This document shows, piece after piece, positions 15,798-23,428 of a stretch of 64,000 nt of DNA (positions are counted from its first letter, which is position 1; each line of letters opens with the position of its first letter). The stretch comes from an uncultured Eggerthellaceae bacterium (GTDB lineage Bacteria; Actinomycetota; Coriobacteriia; Coriobacteriales; Eggerthellaceae): the NCBI GenBank assembly GCA_937892845.1, contig CALBGP010000001.1:129106-193105 (forward strand), read 5' to 3'. The notes below the pieces were generated by a model. It was given only the letters and a program-made list of their open reading frames with translations, did no database searches and had not been told where the DNA came from. Both the position numbers and the translations under genes were made by a program.

Positions 15798-17018
15798 TTA
15801 GTTCTCGCCGATTTTGACGACGTTCTTCTCAGCCAGAGCCTCAACCTCTTCGGGGGTGTAGCCGAGCTTGGTGAGGACATCCATGGTGTCGCCGCCCTGA
15901 GCAGGCATGGGACGCCAAATCTTGCCAGGAGTCTGCTCGAAGCGAGGCATCGGAGACAGACCCTTGAAGGTCTCGCCATCCTTGGTCTCCCACTCGACGA
16001 AGTTGCCACGAGCGGCCATATGCTTGTCAGCAACCATGTCTTCGAACTCATAAACGCTCTGGGCTGCGATGGCATGCTCAGCGAGAATGGCCTCGAGCTC
16101 CAGCTTGGTGCGCTCGAGCAACCAAGCCTCAAGACGCTTCTCGAACTCTTCGGCGATAGGCATGGATAGCCACAGGGAGGCGGTGTCCTCGGGCAGCTCA
16201 GGGGTGCCCCAATGCTCGCCGAGACCGAGCTCTTCGATAATCCACTTGTTCTGACGGATACCGAACAGGTTCAAGGCGATGAAGCCGTCAGCGCACTTGT
16301 AAACGCCGATACCGCAGAGATTCTGGTTACGGGCGCCAGCGCGAGGCCACTTGATGCCGTCGTTGAGGTAGTCGACCAGATAGTACTGGCTCATGTACAT
16401 GATGCCCTCATACATTGCCCAGTCGATGCTCTCGCCCTCACCGGTGCGATCGGCTTTGCGCAGCGCTGCCAGGGTAGCGGCAATCAGCAGGTAGGAGTTG
16501 ATGTAGTCACCAGAGTAGGGCATGGTGATCATGGGCTGATCAGGAGTGCCGTTCTGGCAGGTCAGACCAGCGTAGGGGCCAACGGTTCCGTCATAAGCGG
16601 GACGCTTGACGCGATCGGGATCGCCGAATTTGCCGTAGCCGGAGCAATGCACGATGATGAGCTTGGGATTGACAGCCCACATATCCTCATCAGTGAAGCC
16701 CTTGCGCTCCCAGGTACCGCCCTTGGAGGACTCGAAGAAGATGTCGGTGTCCTTGAGCATCTTCAGCAGGACTTCCTTGCCTTCGGGGGTGAACTGGTTC
16801 AGAGCGACGGAGCGGCAGTTGCGGCGCTCGGCCTGAGCAGCGTTCTTGGCGTCGCGGACGGTGTCGCCATAGCCGGTGTTCTCCAGCCAGGTCACGTCAG
16901 CACCCCAGTCAGCCATGATGTTGCATGCACGGGGAATAGCTTCCTCCATAGCAGCGAACACGACCTTGACGTCATCGAGAACGCCGAAGGAGGGTTTTTC
17001 GGTAGGAATTGCAGCCAT
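15798..17018 (-). CDS. caiB: Class III CoA-transferase, CaiB-like
   Basis: 406 residues, against 405 for E. coli CaiB. CaiB/BaiF family traits include VVFAAMEEAIPRACNIMADW near residue 15, GADVTWLENTGYGDTVRD near 37 and the catalytic-Asp segment DEDMWAVNPKLI near 115. The C-terminal region QTPGKIWRPMPAQGGDTMDV also resembles CaiB. CaiB transfers CoA from gamma-butyrobetainyl-CoA to carnitine or crotonobetaine, recycling the CoA. The ATG at 17018 has AGAGG 12 nt upstream. It lies between caiA and caiC, the order found in E. coli caiTABCDE. Confidence 0.87.
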   Translation of the reverse strand: MAAIPTEKPSFGVLDDVKVVFAAMEEAIPRACNIMADWGADVTWLENTGYGDTVRDAKNAAQAERRNCRSVALNQFTPEGKEVLLKMLKDTDIFFESSKGGTWERKGFTDEDMWAVNPKLIIVHCSGYGKFGDPDRVKRPAYDGTVGPYAGLTCQNGTPDQPMITMPYSGDYINSYLLIAATLAALRKADRTGEGESIDWAMYEGIMYMSQYYLVDYLNDGIKWPRAGARNQNLCGIGVYKCADGFIALNLFGIRQNKWIIEELGLGEHWGTPELPEDTASLWLSMPIAEEFEKRLEAWLLERTKLELEAILAEHAIAAQSVYEFEDMVADKHMAARGNFVEWETKDGETFKGLSPMPRFEQTPGKIWRPMPAQGGDTMDVLTKLGYTPEEVEALAEKNVVKIGEN

Positions 17019-17053
17019 GATCAAACCTCTTTCTCTATTGGAAAAGTTTGTCC

Positions 17054-17079
17054 GCGGACGATGTTTTCGCACCGTCCGC
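17054..17079 (-). other. Inverted repeat in the caiA-caiB gap
   Basis: GCGGACG (17054-17060) pairs with CGTCCGC (17073-17079) around 12 nt. There is no T-run. It is one of a series of hairpins found in nearly every gap of this operon. Confidence 0.4.
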
Positions 17080-17126
17080 ACTGATTGACCGATTCGCGTG
17101 TCACAAGGACATGCACGCTCTCAAGC

Positions 17127-18275
17127 TTACTTGTAAGCCTTGATGGCGTTCTTGGAGCAGGTAAGAATCATCATCTCGTCGGTGCCGCCGGAGACACGGT
17201 CGACACGGAGGTCACGCCAAATGCGGTTGATGCGATGCTCGGAAGCAACAGCGATGCCGCCCATAACCTGCATAGCGTCGTCAACAACCTCGAAAGAGGA
17301 GTTGGCGCAGAAGTACTTGCACATTGCCGCACGGCCTGCGTCAACGTCGCCACCGCGGTTGATGTCAGCATCCCAAGCGGTTTCGTAGAGCATGTTGCGC
17401 ATGGCGTCGAGCTTGATGGCCATGTGAGCGAACTTCAAGGAGTTCAGCTGGAAGCGAGCGACCGGCTTGCCGAAGGCGATACGGGTCCAAGCATGCTTGG
17501 CGGCATCTTCGAAAGCGGAGATTGCGGTGCCGTAGTCGCACGCACCGACCAGCCAACGCTCGAAATTGAAGTCGGAAACGCCACGGTTGAAGCCGTTGCC
17601 CTCTTTGCCGAAGAAGTCCTTCTCCTCCATCTCGACGTTGTCCAGGTAAACCTCGCAGCAGGAGTCCATACGCAGACCGAGCTTGGTGAGCGGGGACAGC
17701 TTGATGCCGGGCTTGGACATATCGACGAAGAACTCCGAGATCACATCCGGGTTGTCAGCGTCGCGGCACATGATGATCAGGTACTTGACGCCCAAAGAAG
17801 AGGTGATGAAGGTCTTGGTGCCATTCAGGTAGATTTTGCCGTTTTCACGCTTGTAGGTGGTCTGCAAGCCGGAAACGTCAGAACCTGCGCCGGGCTCGGT
17901 GCAAGCGGAGTTGACAACCTGCTCGCCGGTGCCCAGATACTTCAGGCAAGCTTCGATCTGCTCTTCGGTGCCCTCGCGAACGATGGTGTTGTAGCCGGTG
18001 AGGAGATAGAGGACGTAGGTGGGGGCGCCGTACTGACCCAGAACCTCGTAGATGGCCATCAGGGTGGTCAAAGGCTCTTCAAGGCCGAGTCCGCCATGCT
18101 CCTCGTCGAGCATGATGCGGTCGAGGCCGAGCTCGCACAGACCCTGCGTCCAACGCAGCGGGTACTCATGCTTCTCGTCGCACTCATGGAAGTAGGTCTC
18201 CCAGTTTTCGCTCTCCATGTAGTCGCGATAGGACGCAACGATGAGCTCTTGTTCGTCGGACAGCTTGAAATCCAT
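17127..18275 (-). CDS. caiA: Acyl-CoA dehydrogenase family enoyl-CoA reductase, CaiA-like
   Basis: 382 residues, against 380 for E. coli CaiA (crotonobetainyl-CoA reductase). Similarity is visible along the whole chain: MDFKLSDEQEL at the start, APTYVLYLLTGYNTIVREGT near 95, TEPGAGSDVSGL near 130, FVDMSKPGIK and LGLRMDSCCEVYLDNVE near 195-215, and WRDLRVDRVSGGTDEM near 350. CaiA is an FAD enzyme that reduces the enoyl-CoA using electrons from FixAB, whose genes lie 7.5 kb away on the same strand. It precedes caiB by 108 nt. The fit to CaiA is stronger than to generic acyl-CoA dehydrogenases. Confidence 0.9.
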   Translation of the reverse strand: MDFKLSDEQELIVASYRDYMESENWETYFHECDEKHEYPLRWTQGLCELGLDRIMLDEEHGGLGLEEPLTTLMAIYEVLGQYGAPTYVLYLLTGYNTIVREGTEEQIEACLKYLGTGEQVVNSACTEPGAGSDVSGLQTTYKRENGKIYLNGTKTFITSSLGVKYLIIMCRDADNPDVISEFFVDMSKPGIKLSPLTKLGLRMDSCCEVYLDNVEMEEKDFFGKEGNGFNRGVSDFNFERWLVGACDYGTAISAFEDAAKHAWTRIAFGKPVARFQLNSLKFAHMAIKLDAMRNMLYETAWDADINRGGDVDAGRAAMCKYFCANSSFEVVDDAMQVMGGIAVASEHRINRIWRDLRVDRVSGGTDEMMILTCSKNAIKAYK

Positions 18276-18354
18276 TATTCAACCTCCTGTTTGTTGCTTC
18301 GGATTTCACCAGCACCTGGTTTTTCAGGCGCATTGGTACACGTAGTTGATCAGA

Positions 18355-18368
18355 CAGCCTTCAGGCTG
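18355..18368 (-). other. Small hairpin in the esterase-caiA gap
   Basis: CAGCC (18355-18359) pairs with GGCTG (18364-18368) around TTCA, 9 nt after the esterase stop. A second small hairpin, ACCAG-CAC-CTGGT, lies at 18308-18320. Confidence 0.35.
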
Positions 18369-18377
18369 CAAATCGCA

Positions 18378-19349
18378 TTAATGCGCGCGGCGGTTCTTCC
18401 AGAACTCAGCGCTGTGCTCGATGCACTCAACGGCGGCATCAAGCATGCGGGAATAATGGACGAACGCATGCAGCACTCCATCGAAGACCTCGAACTGATT
18501 GTCGATGCCGTTGTTGGTCAAAACGCGGGCCAGACAATCGCTGTCGTCACGCAGCGGATCGAGACCGGCTGCAGCGATATAACAAGGGGCCATATTGGTC
18601 TTGAGGTCGTTGGAGAGCATGTCCACATACGGAGCCTCGGACTCGGTGGCAAGATCATTGAGCCAGCACTGATTGTAGTAGACCAGGTCTTCCTTGCGCA
18701 TGCCGTCCACATCCCATCCGTACAGACGACGAGACGGAGAATCGAGCAGGCCGTAGAAGCCGTAGTAGAGCAGAAGGGACTTCACGAAGGAGTTGTCGCC
18801 CTCCTCGTCACGCAGCCAAAGATTGGAAGCCATGGAGAGGACGGCACCACCGGAATCGCCGGCGAAAGACAGGTCATTGCCGTCGATGCCGTGCTCAGCA
18901 CCATGCTCATGGAGATACTTAGCAACCTGAGCGCATTCCTGGATGTTGGTAGGATATTTCGATTCAGGGGACAGGTGATAGTCAACGCTCACCACAGCAG
19001 CCCCGGTTTTTTCAGCGAGAATACGGCAGACGCGGTCATGGGTATCGGGGCTGCCGACAACGAAACCACCGCCGTGAATGAATTCAATCACAGGCAAAAG
19101 CTCGGCTTCGACGGGATAGTAGAAGCGAGCGTAGAACGGACCCATGGCGCTTTCGAACATGACGTCTTCGGTCTTGGCCATAACCGGGCCGCCCTCATTC
19201 CAGAATGCACGTTCCTTAACGTAGTTCGCGCGCATCTCTTCGAATCCGACATCGGTGACGAAGGCATCTCCTGAGAGCTCTGCGGACTTCTGCAGAACAG
19301 CTTTCATCTGATCATTCATGAGGGACATTGCGTCCAATTTGTTTTCCAT
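18378..19349 (-). CDS. Alpha/beta hydrolase, hormone-sensitive-lipase (HSL) family esterase
   Basis: 323 residues. The HSL signature HGGG is at 92-95. The nucleophile elbow GDSGGA places Ser166, followed by candidates Asp264 (in GLDPLRDD) and His294 (in VLHAFVHYS) for the triad. There is no signal peptide, so it acts in the cytoplasm on small esters. The ATG at 19349 follows AAAGGAAGATC. Lying between the first MFS gene and caiA, it could release the free acid from an imported ester (for example an acylcarnitine or a phenolic ester) before CoA activation. That role is inferred. Confidence 0.85.
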   Translation of the reverse strand: MENKLDAMSLMNDQMKAVLQKSAELSGDAFVTDVGFEEMRANYVKERAFWNEGGPVMAKTEDVMFESAMGPFYARFYYPVEAELLPVIEFIHGGGFVVGSPDTHDRVCRILAEKTGAAVVSVDYHLSPESKYPTNIQECAQVAKYLHEHGAEHGIDGNDLSFAGDSGGAVLSMASNLWLRDEEGDNSFVKSLLLYYGFYGLLDSPSRRLYGWDVDGMRKEDLVYYNQCWLNDLATESEAPYVDMLSNDLKTNMAPCYIAAAGLDPLRDDSDCLARVLTNNGIDNQFEVFDGVLHAFVHYSRMLDAAVECIEHSAEFWKNRRAH

Positions 19350-19399
19350 GCGCGATCTTCCTTTGCATGAACGTAAACGTGGTGTTTTCCTAAGAAGTA

Positions 19400-19424
19400 G
19401 ATGCGGGGTGTCGGGCCCCGCATC
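19400..19424 (-). terminator. Hairpin between the first MFS gene and the esterase gene
   Basis: GATGCGGGG (19400-19408) pairs perfectly with CCCCGCATC (19416-19424). The minus-strand continuation, TACTTCTTAGG, is only weakly T-rich, so partial termination is plausible. Confidence 0.5.
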
Positions 19425-19468
19425 GCAAAAGGGGCGGGAATCGGCGAAACGAGTCGCCTTCAGGGAGC

Positions 19469-19499
19469 GGGCCGGAGAGCCTCCCGGGCAATCCGGCCC
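19469..19499 (-). terminator. G+C-rich hairpin just downstream of the first MFS gene
   Basis: GGGCCGGA (19469-19476) pairs with TCCGGCCC (19492-19499), starting 15 nt after the MFS stop. No T-run follows. With the hairpin at 19400 it may separate expression of the transporter from the downstream enzymes. Confidence 0.45.
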
Positions 19500-19514
19500 T
19501 GGTTCGAGTGATGC

Positions 19515-20801
19515 TTAAGCGGCGTTCTCGGCCTTGGAAGCGAGATGCTTCTTGACGGTGCGCAGGCACATGAAGAGGAAGAAGATGCCGGCGACAGCGA
19601 AGGCAGCCTCGATCGCGAAGATCACGTTGTAGGCGCCGTTGCCCATAGCGTCAATCATGGAGCCGTACCAGGTGTGGATGAACACGTCGGGGCAGAAGCC
19701 GATGACGGACAGCAGACCGGCAGCGGTACCGAAGATTCGCATGGGGATGCCCAGCTCGGACAGCGGCGAGGAGCCGATGGAGAAAGCGCCGTAGGTTGCG
19801 AAACCGAAGACGACAACCAGGCAGACAGCGATCATTGCCATGCCGGGATCCTGCGGGAGGAGCATGAAGACAACGAGGATGACGATAGCCAGAGCGAAGC
19901 AGCCCATGATGGTCTTGGTGGACTTGATGCGGGCAGCGATGACGCCAAGGACAGGACCGGCGAGCAGGCCGATACCATAGGTACGGATGAGGCCGACCAG
20001 GTTGACCAGGTTGGCGTCAACGCCCATGGCGGTCATGTACGGGGTGGTGTAGGTAGCACCCTGGTACACGGTGTAAACGCAGAAGTAAGCGAGGCAGGCC
20101 CACACAACGCCGGGGGTCTTGATGGCCTCGGCGGCGTCAGCGAGGCTGAACAGCTTGGAGTCCTTGGAAATCTCACCCTTGAAGTCGGGGATGGCGATGT
20201 AGGACAGGATGCCGAGGATGGCGATGATGGCACCCAAGACGATCAGGACAGCCTGAACACCCTGAGCGGGAATCGGGAACAGAGCAACGATGGCAACGTT
20301 GATGGCACCGATGATGAGGCCGGCTGCGCCGTAGATGGAGTAGCTGACACCGATCTTGGTGGGATACTCTTCTTCTTCGCAGCACAGACGGATGACCTTG
20401 AAGCGCGTGCCCCACCAAATCAGGATGGAGGTGATGCCCATACCGCCGAAGAGCACGAAGCACATCTGGACGGAAGGAAGCATAGCGTACAGGAAGGTCA
20501 GGATAGCGGTGCCCAGGAAGCCCCACGTAGCGAGCGTGCGCATGCGGAACTTGTCAGCGAGAATGCCGGAGGGCAGGTAGAAGATAACTGCGGCGATGCC
20601 GTAGAAAGAAACCATGGCGCCGAGGTCGGCATTGGTGCAGCCCAGAGCCTGCATCAGAGGATCGTAGAAAACACCCTTCAGATACATGGGCGTGTAGATG
20701 ACCGAAGAACCCATGGAGATCAAAACGATGAGGAACCACTTATGGAATCCGGTCAGATCCTTGTAAGTCACCTCACCCTTGCTTTTAGCAAGAATAGACA
20801 T
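19515..20801 (-). CDS. MFS transporter (OFA/oxalate-formate-like branch)
   Basis: 428 residues with twelve predicted helices. The segment PSGILADKFRMRTLATWGF near residue 76 is the MFS loop 2-3 motif, and the charged central loop around residue 200 divides the two halves. It is unrelated to the BCCT-family CaiT carnitine/butyrobetaine exchanger. The ATG at 20801 follows GAGAAAGGAAAAC. It is the first gene of the cai-type operon and is divergent from the LuxR gene, so it is a likely direct regulatory target and the probable entry route for the substrate. Confidence 0.85.
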   Translation of the reverse strand: MSILAKSKGEVTYKDLTGFHKWFLIVLISMGSSVIYTPMYLKGVFYDPLMQALGCTNADLGAMVSFYGIAAVIFYLPSGILADKFRMRTLATWGFLGTAILTFLYAMLPSVQMCFVLFGGMGITSILIWWGTRFKVIRLCCEEEEYPTKIGVSYSIYGAAGLIIGAINVAIVALFPIPAQGVQAVLIVLGAIIAILGILSYIAIPDFKGEISKDSKLFSLADAAEAIKTPGVVWACLAYFCVYTVYQGATYTTPYMTAMGVDANLVNLVGLIRTYGIGLLAGPVLGVIAARIKSTKTIMGCFALAIVILVVFMLLPQDPGMAMIAVCLVVVFGFATYGAFSIGSSPLSELGIPMRIFGTAAGLLSVIGFCPDVFIHTWYGSMIDAMGNGAYNVIFAIEAAFAVAGIFFLFMCLRTVKKHLASKAENAA

Positions 20802-21377
20802 GCGAGTTTTCCTTTCTCAATTGCGTCCGCCATCAAATGGGGACGCCCCCAGAAAGTCTCCGTCTCCGTATGCAGTTCTTATTCCTCTGTTCTCCACTTC
20901 CCACTTCATCACGCAGATGCAAGTCGGACTGAAATAAGAAATACATAAGGTTGGAAGACATTGCACCTAACAAGGTGCGTGAAATGCGGCCCCCTGAGCC
21001 GAAACGTTTCGCCTCCTTCCGTCAAACATTGAAGCGTTATTCCTGACGGCCCTCTGCCCCTTAACTCAGAAGACCCCAACGCTTCAGACTTGTTTATTTT
21101 GCGAAACCATTTTTGTGCACACATCGCTTATTGACGGTTATATCATCAATACTCATTTTTTAACGATGCCTTTGATATGGGATTATGTGAAGACCTATCG
21201 CTTCCCATAGGGATTGTGCGCACCTGAATCGATTAGGGAGTAAATCGCTGTCTCAGTGTTACAATCTGTCATCGAGTCCAAAAGCACCACAAGTTCACCT
21301 TCGTATCATCAGATTTCACACACATGAATCATCTTGCATTTCGCTGAACCTACGATTTCCAGCATAGAGGGAGAGCA
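20802..21377. promoter_or_regulatory. Divergent control region between the MFS-cai operon and the LuxR gene
   Basis: 576 bases with no credible gene. Visible elements: GCACCT-AACA-AGGTGC (20963-20978), a short hairpin; CGAAACGTTTCG (21000-21011), a perfect 12-bp palindrome; TATTGA (21129-21134) and TCAATA (21146-21151), an inverted repeat with an 11-nt spacer; and TGAATCGATTAGG (21225-21237), a near copy of the element at 9290 before the crotonase gene. Bases 21090-21180 are A+T-rich. Any could be a regulator site; I cannot fix the promoters. Confidence 0.4.
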
Positions 21378-22838
21378 ATGGCAGAGACCTCCGGTTTTAT
21401 CAAGCAGATAGCTGACCAAGATTTTCAGAATAAGATCGGCTTTCACTACATCGGCATCGTATGCATAATAGCCTGGTACTACTGGCTATGGTTCACGCCT
21501 TCGATCTTCCACTCGATAGCGCTTACGGACAATCTTGTTACATACTCGTGGTTGACCACGCTGGCATGCTCTGGACTATTCTTCATAGCGATTCCCCTCG
21601 TCCTTGGCGAAAAGCACCATCTCGATCGTTTCGAGCACCTTCATTGGATTGCCGGCATCGTCCTCGCAGGCACTACGCTCGCATACACGATGCTTCCCAA
21701 CACATTCTCCAGCATCACGCTTTCAATGGTCATCTACCCCATCCTTTTCAGCCTTGGCAATGCGTTGCTCTGGTTGATATGGGGCGAATTTTACGCCGTC
21801 AGAAGGACAGGGTTCTCTTCATGGAAAGTCGCTCCGATTTTCGGCATCGGCATTCTTGGAACGCAGGCGATTTCGGTGATTCTTCCCTCCTATGTCGCCG
21901 ATGTCTTCATCGCGCTTCTCCCCTTGTGCTCCTGTGCATTGCTGGATTACGGAAGAAAGAACCTCTACCCCGACTCCAAGCGCCCTTCGCTTCTCCCGAA
22001 GAAGATCAGAACGAAGGCGTTCTCCTCGATGATCTTGATGTGTTGCATGATGTTCTGCGCGGGTGCCGCCTGCTACTATGTAATCGCCATCATCCCCTTG
22101 GATGTACTGCCCGATAACGGCTACGGTTATCCGGTGGGCATCTGCGGAGGATCGGTCATTCTCATCTGCATGGCGCTCTATTACAACTTCGTCAATAAAG
22201 AAGGCACCATCTACAGGTCCATCCCATGGCTTCTGACCGCCTGCACCATCGCTATCGCGCTCTATCTCAGTGAGAACAACAGCCTGCAATACCCGTCATT
22301 CCTGCTAGCCGTCTCACTTGTGGGCGTACTTGAAGTCCTGCTCATCACCTTCTTCGGCACCCTATCCACCAAGGGCTATGTTGCTCCTGCAATGGCCTTT
22401 GGGCTCTCATCAGGATGCATACGCCTGGGATTTTTCGCAGGAGACAGCCTTGCGGTTGCCTACGAGGCCAATGAAGCCATATTGTCGTCTGTCATCCCTC
22501 AGGATACAGCCCTCATCTTCATTTGCATTCTTGCCATCATCATGATTCCCATGCTGCGTCAAGAGCTGAAACTAACCTCCCTCATGGATGGTCCGAATCA
22601 AGTAATGGAGCTCTCCACTGTATGCGCCGCCATAACCTCTGAATTCAAGCTCTCGGCACGCGAAAGCGAAATCTTGGGCTTGATAGCACGCGGATACACC
22701 GTCGACAGCCTTGCCAAGAAACTCGTCATTTCGCCGTACACCGCCCAAACTCACATCAGGCACATCTATTCCAAGATGCAGATTCACAAGCGAAGCGAGC
22801 TGCTGGACTACATCAATATGCACCGTTCTGATCTGTGA
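21378..22838 (+). CDS. Membrane-embedded LuxR-family transcriptional regulator
   Basis: 486 residues. About twelve hydrophobic segments fill residues 25-400, and a C-terminal LuxR/FixJ DNA-binding domain occupies about 425-486: LSARESEILGLIARGYT, then the recognition helix region SPYTAQTHIRHIYSKM. This fusion is typical of Eggerthellaceae, where such genes flank substrate-specific reductase clusters. The ATG follows GAGGGAGAG. It is divergent from the MFS-cai operon and upstream of the convergent fix genes, so it probably senses the substrate in the membrane and activates the island. The ligand is unknown. Confidence 0.87.
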   Translation: MAETSGFIKQIADQDFQNKIGFHYIGIVCIIAWYYWLWFTPSIFHSIALTDNLVTYSWLTTLACSGLFFIAIPLVLGEKHHLDRFEHLHWIAGIVLAGTTLAYTMLPNTFSSITLSMVIYPILFSLGNALLWLIWGEFYAVRRTGFSSWKVAPIFGIGILGTQAISVILPSYVADVFIALLPLCSCALLDYGRKNLYPDSKRPSLLPKKIRTKAFSSMILMCCMMFCAGAACYYVIAIIPLDVLPDNGYGYPVGICGGSVILICMALYYNFVNKEGTIYRSIPWLLTACTIAIALYLSENNSLQYPSFLLAVSLVGVLEVLLITFFGTLSTKGYVAPAMAFGLSSGCIRLGFFAGDSLAVAYEANEAILSSVIPQDTALIFICILAIIMIPMLRQELKLTSLMDGPNQVMELSTVCAAITSEFKLSARESEILGLIARGYTVDSLAKKLVISPYTAQTHIRHIYSKMQIHKRSELLDYINMHRSDL

Positions 22839-22940
22839 TGCGCTCCGACTCCGTTCTGGAGCATTTCGAACGGCCCACCTCACAGGCAGCCAGTCATGCC
22901 GCATTTATTCTCTCCGAGAGCGGATTTAGCCAATCAGACA

Positions 22941-22968
22941 TGACCAAATCCGCGATTCGATGTATAGT
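22941..22968 (+). promoter_or_regulatory. Candidate promoter for a small RNA
   Basis: TGACCA (22941-22946) and TATAGT (22963-22968) are separated by 16 nt, a fair sigma-70-type pair lying about 100 nt past the LuxR stop. Transcription would start near 22975. Confidence 0.4.
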
Positions 22969-22974
22969 GAGCCT

Positions 22975-23085
22975 GTGTCGCAGGGCACACCTACTTTGTT
23001 GTCCAACCCTTCTCGGACAATCATAAGGCTGAGACCGGAACCTCAGCCAAACGAAAAGGACCCCACATGGGGTCCTTTTCGTATT
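22975..23085 (+). ncRNA. Candidate structured small RNA upstream of the terminator between luxR and fixX
   Basis: From the predicted start about 110 nt can fold into successive hairpins: GTGT/ACAC, TTGTCC/GGACAA, then GGCTGAG (23027-23033) with CTCAGCC (23042-23048), and finally the strong terminator at 23051-23082. There is no open reading frame with a ribosome site. It could be an independent sRNA or merely the structured 3' end of the luxR transcript. I do not recognise a known RNA family in it. Confidence 0.4.
23051..23082. terminator. Bidirectional intrinsic terminator between luxR and fixX
   Basis: ACGAAAAGGACCCC (23051-23064) pairs perfectly with GGGGTCCTTTTCGT (23069-23082) around ACAT. 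Runs of A and T within the stem give a T-rich tail in both directions. It serves the convergent luxR side and the fix operon. Confidence 0.9.
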
Positions 23086-23122
23086 ACGGACAGAAATCCG
23101 TTGCATGCACAGAACAGGAGGC

Positions 23123-23428
23123 CTAGCCGAAGCGGTACTCCACACCCATGGTAGGCTGGGGGTTCTCCCACTTTTCGACAATGGTGTCGCCACACGCAAT
23201 GCGGCACGTACCGCACTCCAGGCAACCAGCATAGTCAAAAGACTGCTTACCATCCTCGTCGCGCTTATACAACGCAGCAGGGCACACACGAATCAGCTTG
23301 TCGAACTCCGCAGGATCGCACGCCTCAGCGCCGCCCTTGAGCTCGATATGCGCGTTGGACTCATCGACTTCATACTTGTTAAGAGACAAGTACTCGTCGA
23401 CATTGACGGTGATATTCATATCGCTCAT
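23123..23428 (-). CDS. fixX: Ferredoxin-like protein FixX
   Basis: 101 residues. The cluster-binding region is VCPAALYKR (near 48) and CLECGTCRIACG (69-80), giving one [4Fe-4S] site as in FixX and the C-terminus of ETF-quinone oxidoreductase. It accepts electrons from FixC. Its ATG overlaps the fixC stop by four bases (ATGA). It is the last gene of fixABCX, 40 nt before the bidirectional terminator. Confidence 0.92.
   Translation of the reverse strand: MSDMNITVNVDEYLSLNKYEVDESNAHIELKGGAEACDPAEFDKLIRVCPAALYKRDEDGKQSFDYAGCLECGTCRIACGDTIVEKWENPQPTMGVEYRFG

Noticed and set aside
17085..19274. A 729-codon plus-strand frame opposite caiA and the esterase
   Set aside because: Both minus-strand proteins are unmistakable family members with ribosome sites; the plus frame shows no family motif and spans a gene gap by chance.
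19515..20801. CaiT-type carnitine transporter
   Set aside because: The helix pattern and the loop 2-3 motif are those of the MFS family; BCCT features are absent.
20909..21124. Small minus-strand frame in the MFS-luxR gap
   Set aside because: No ribosome site, no homology and it overlaps palindromes that look regulatory.
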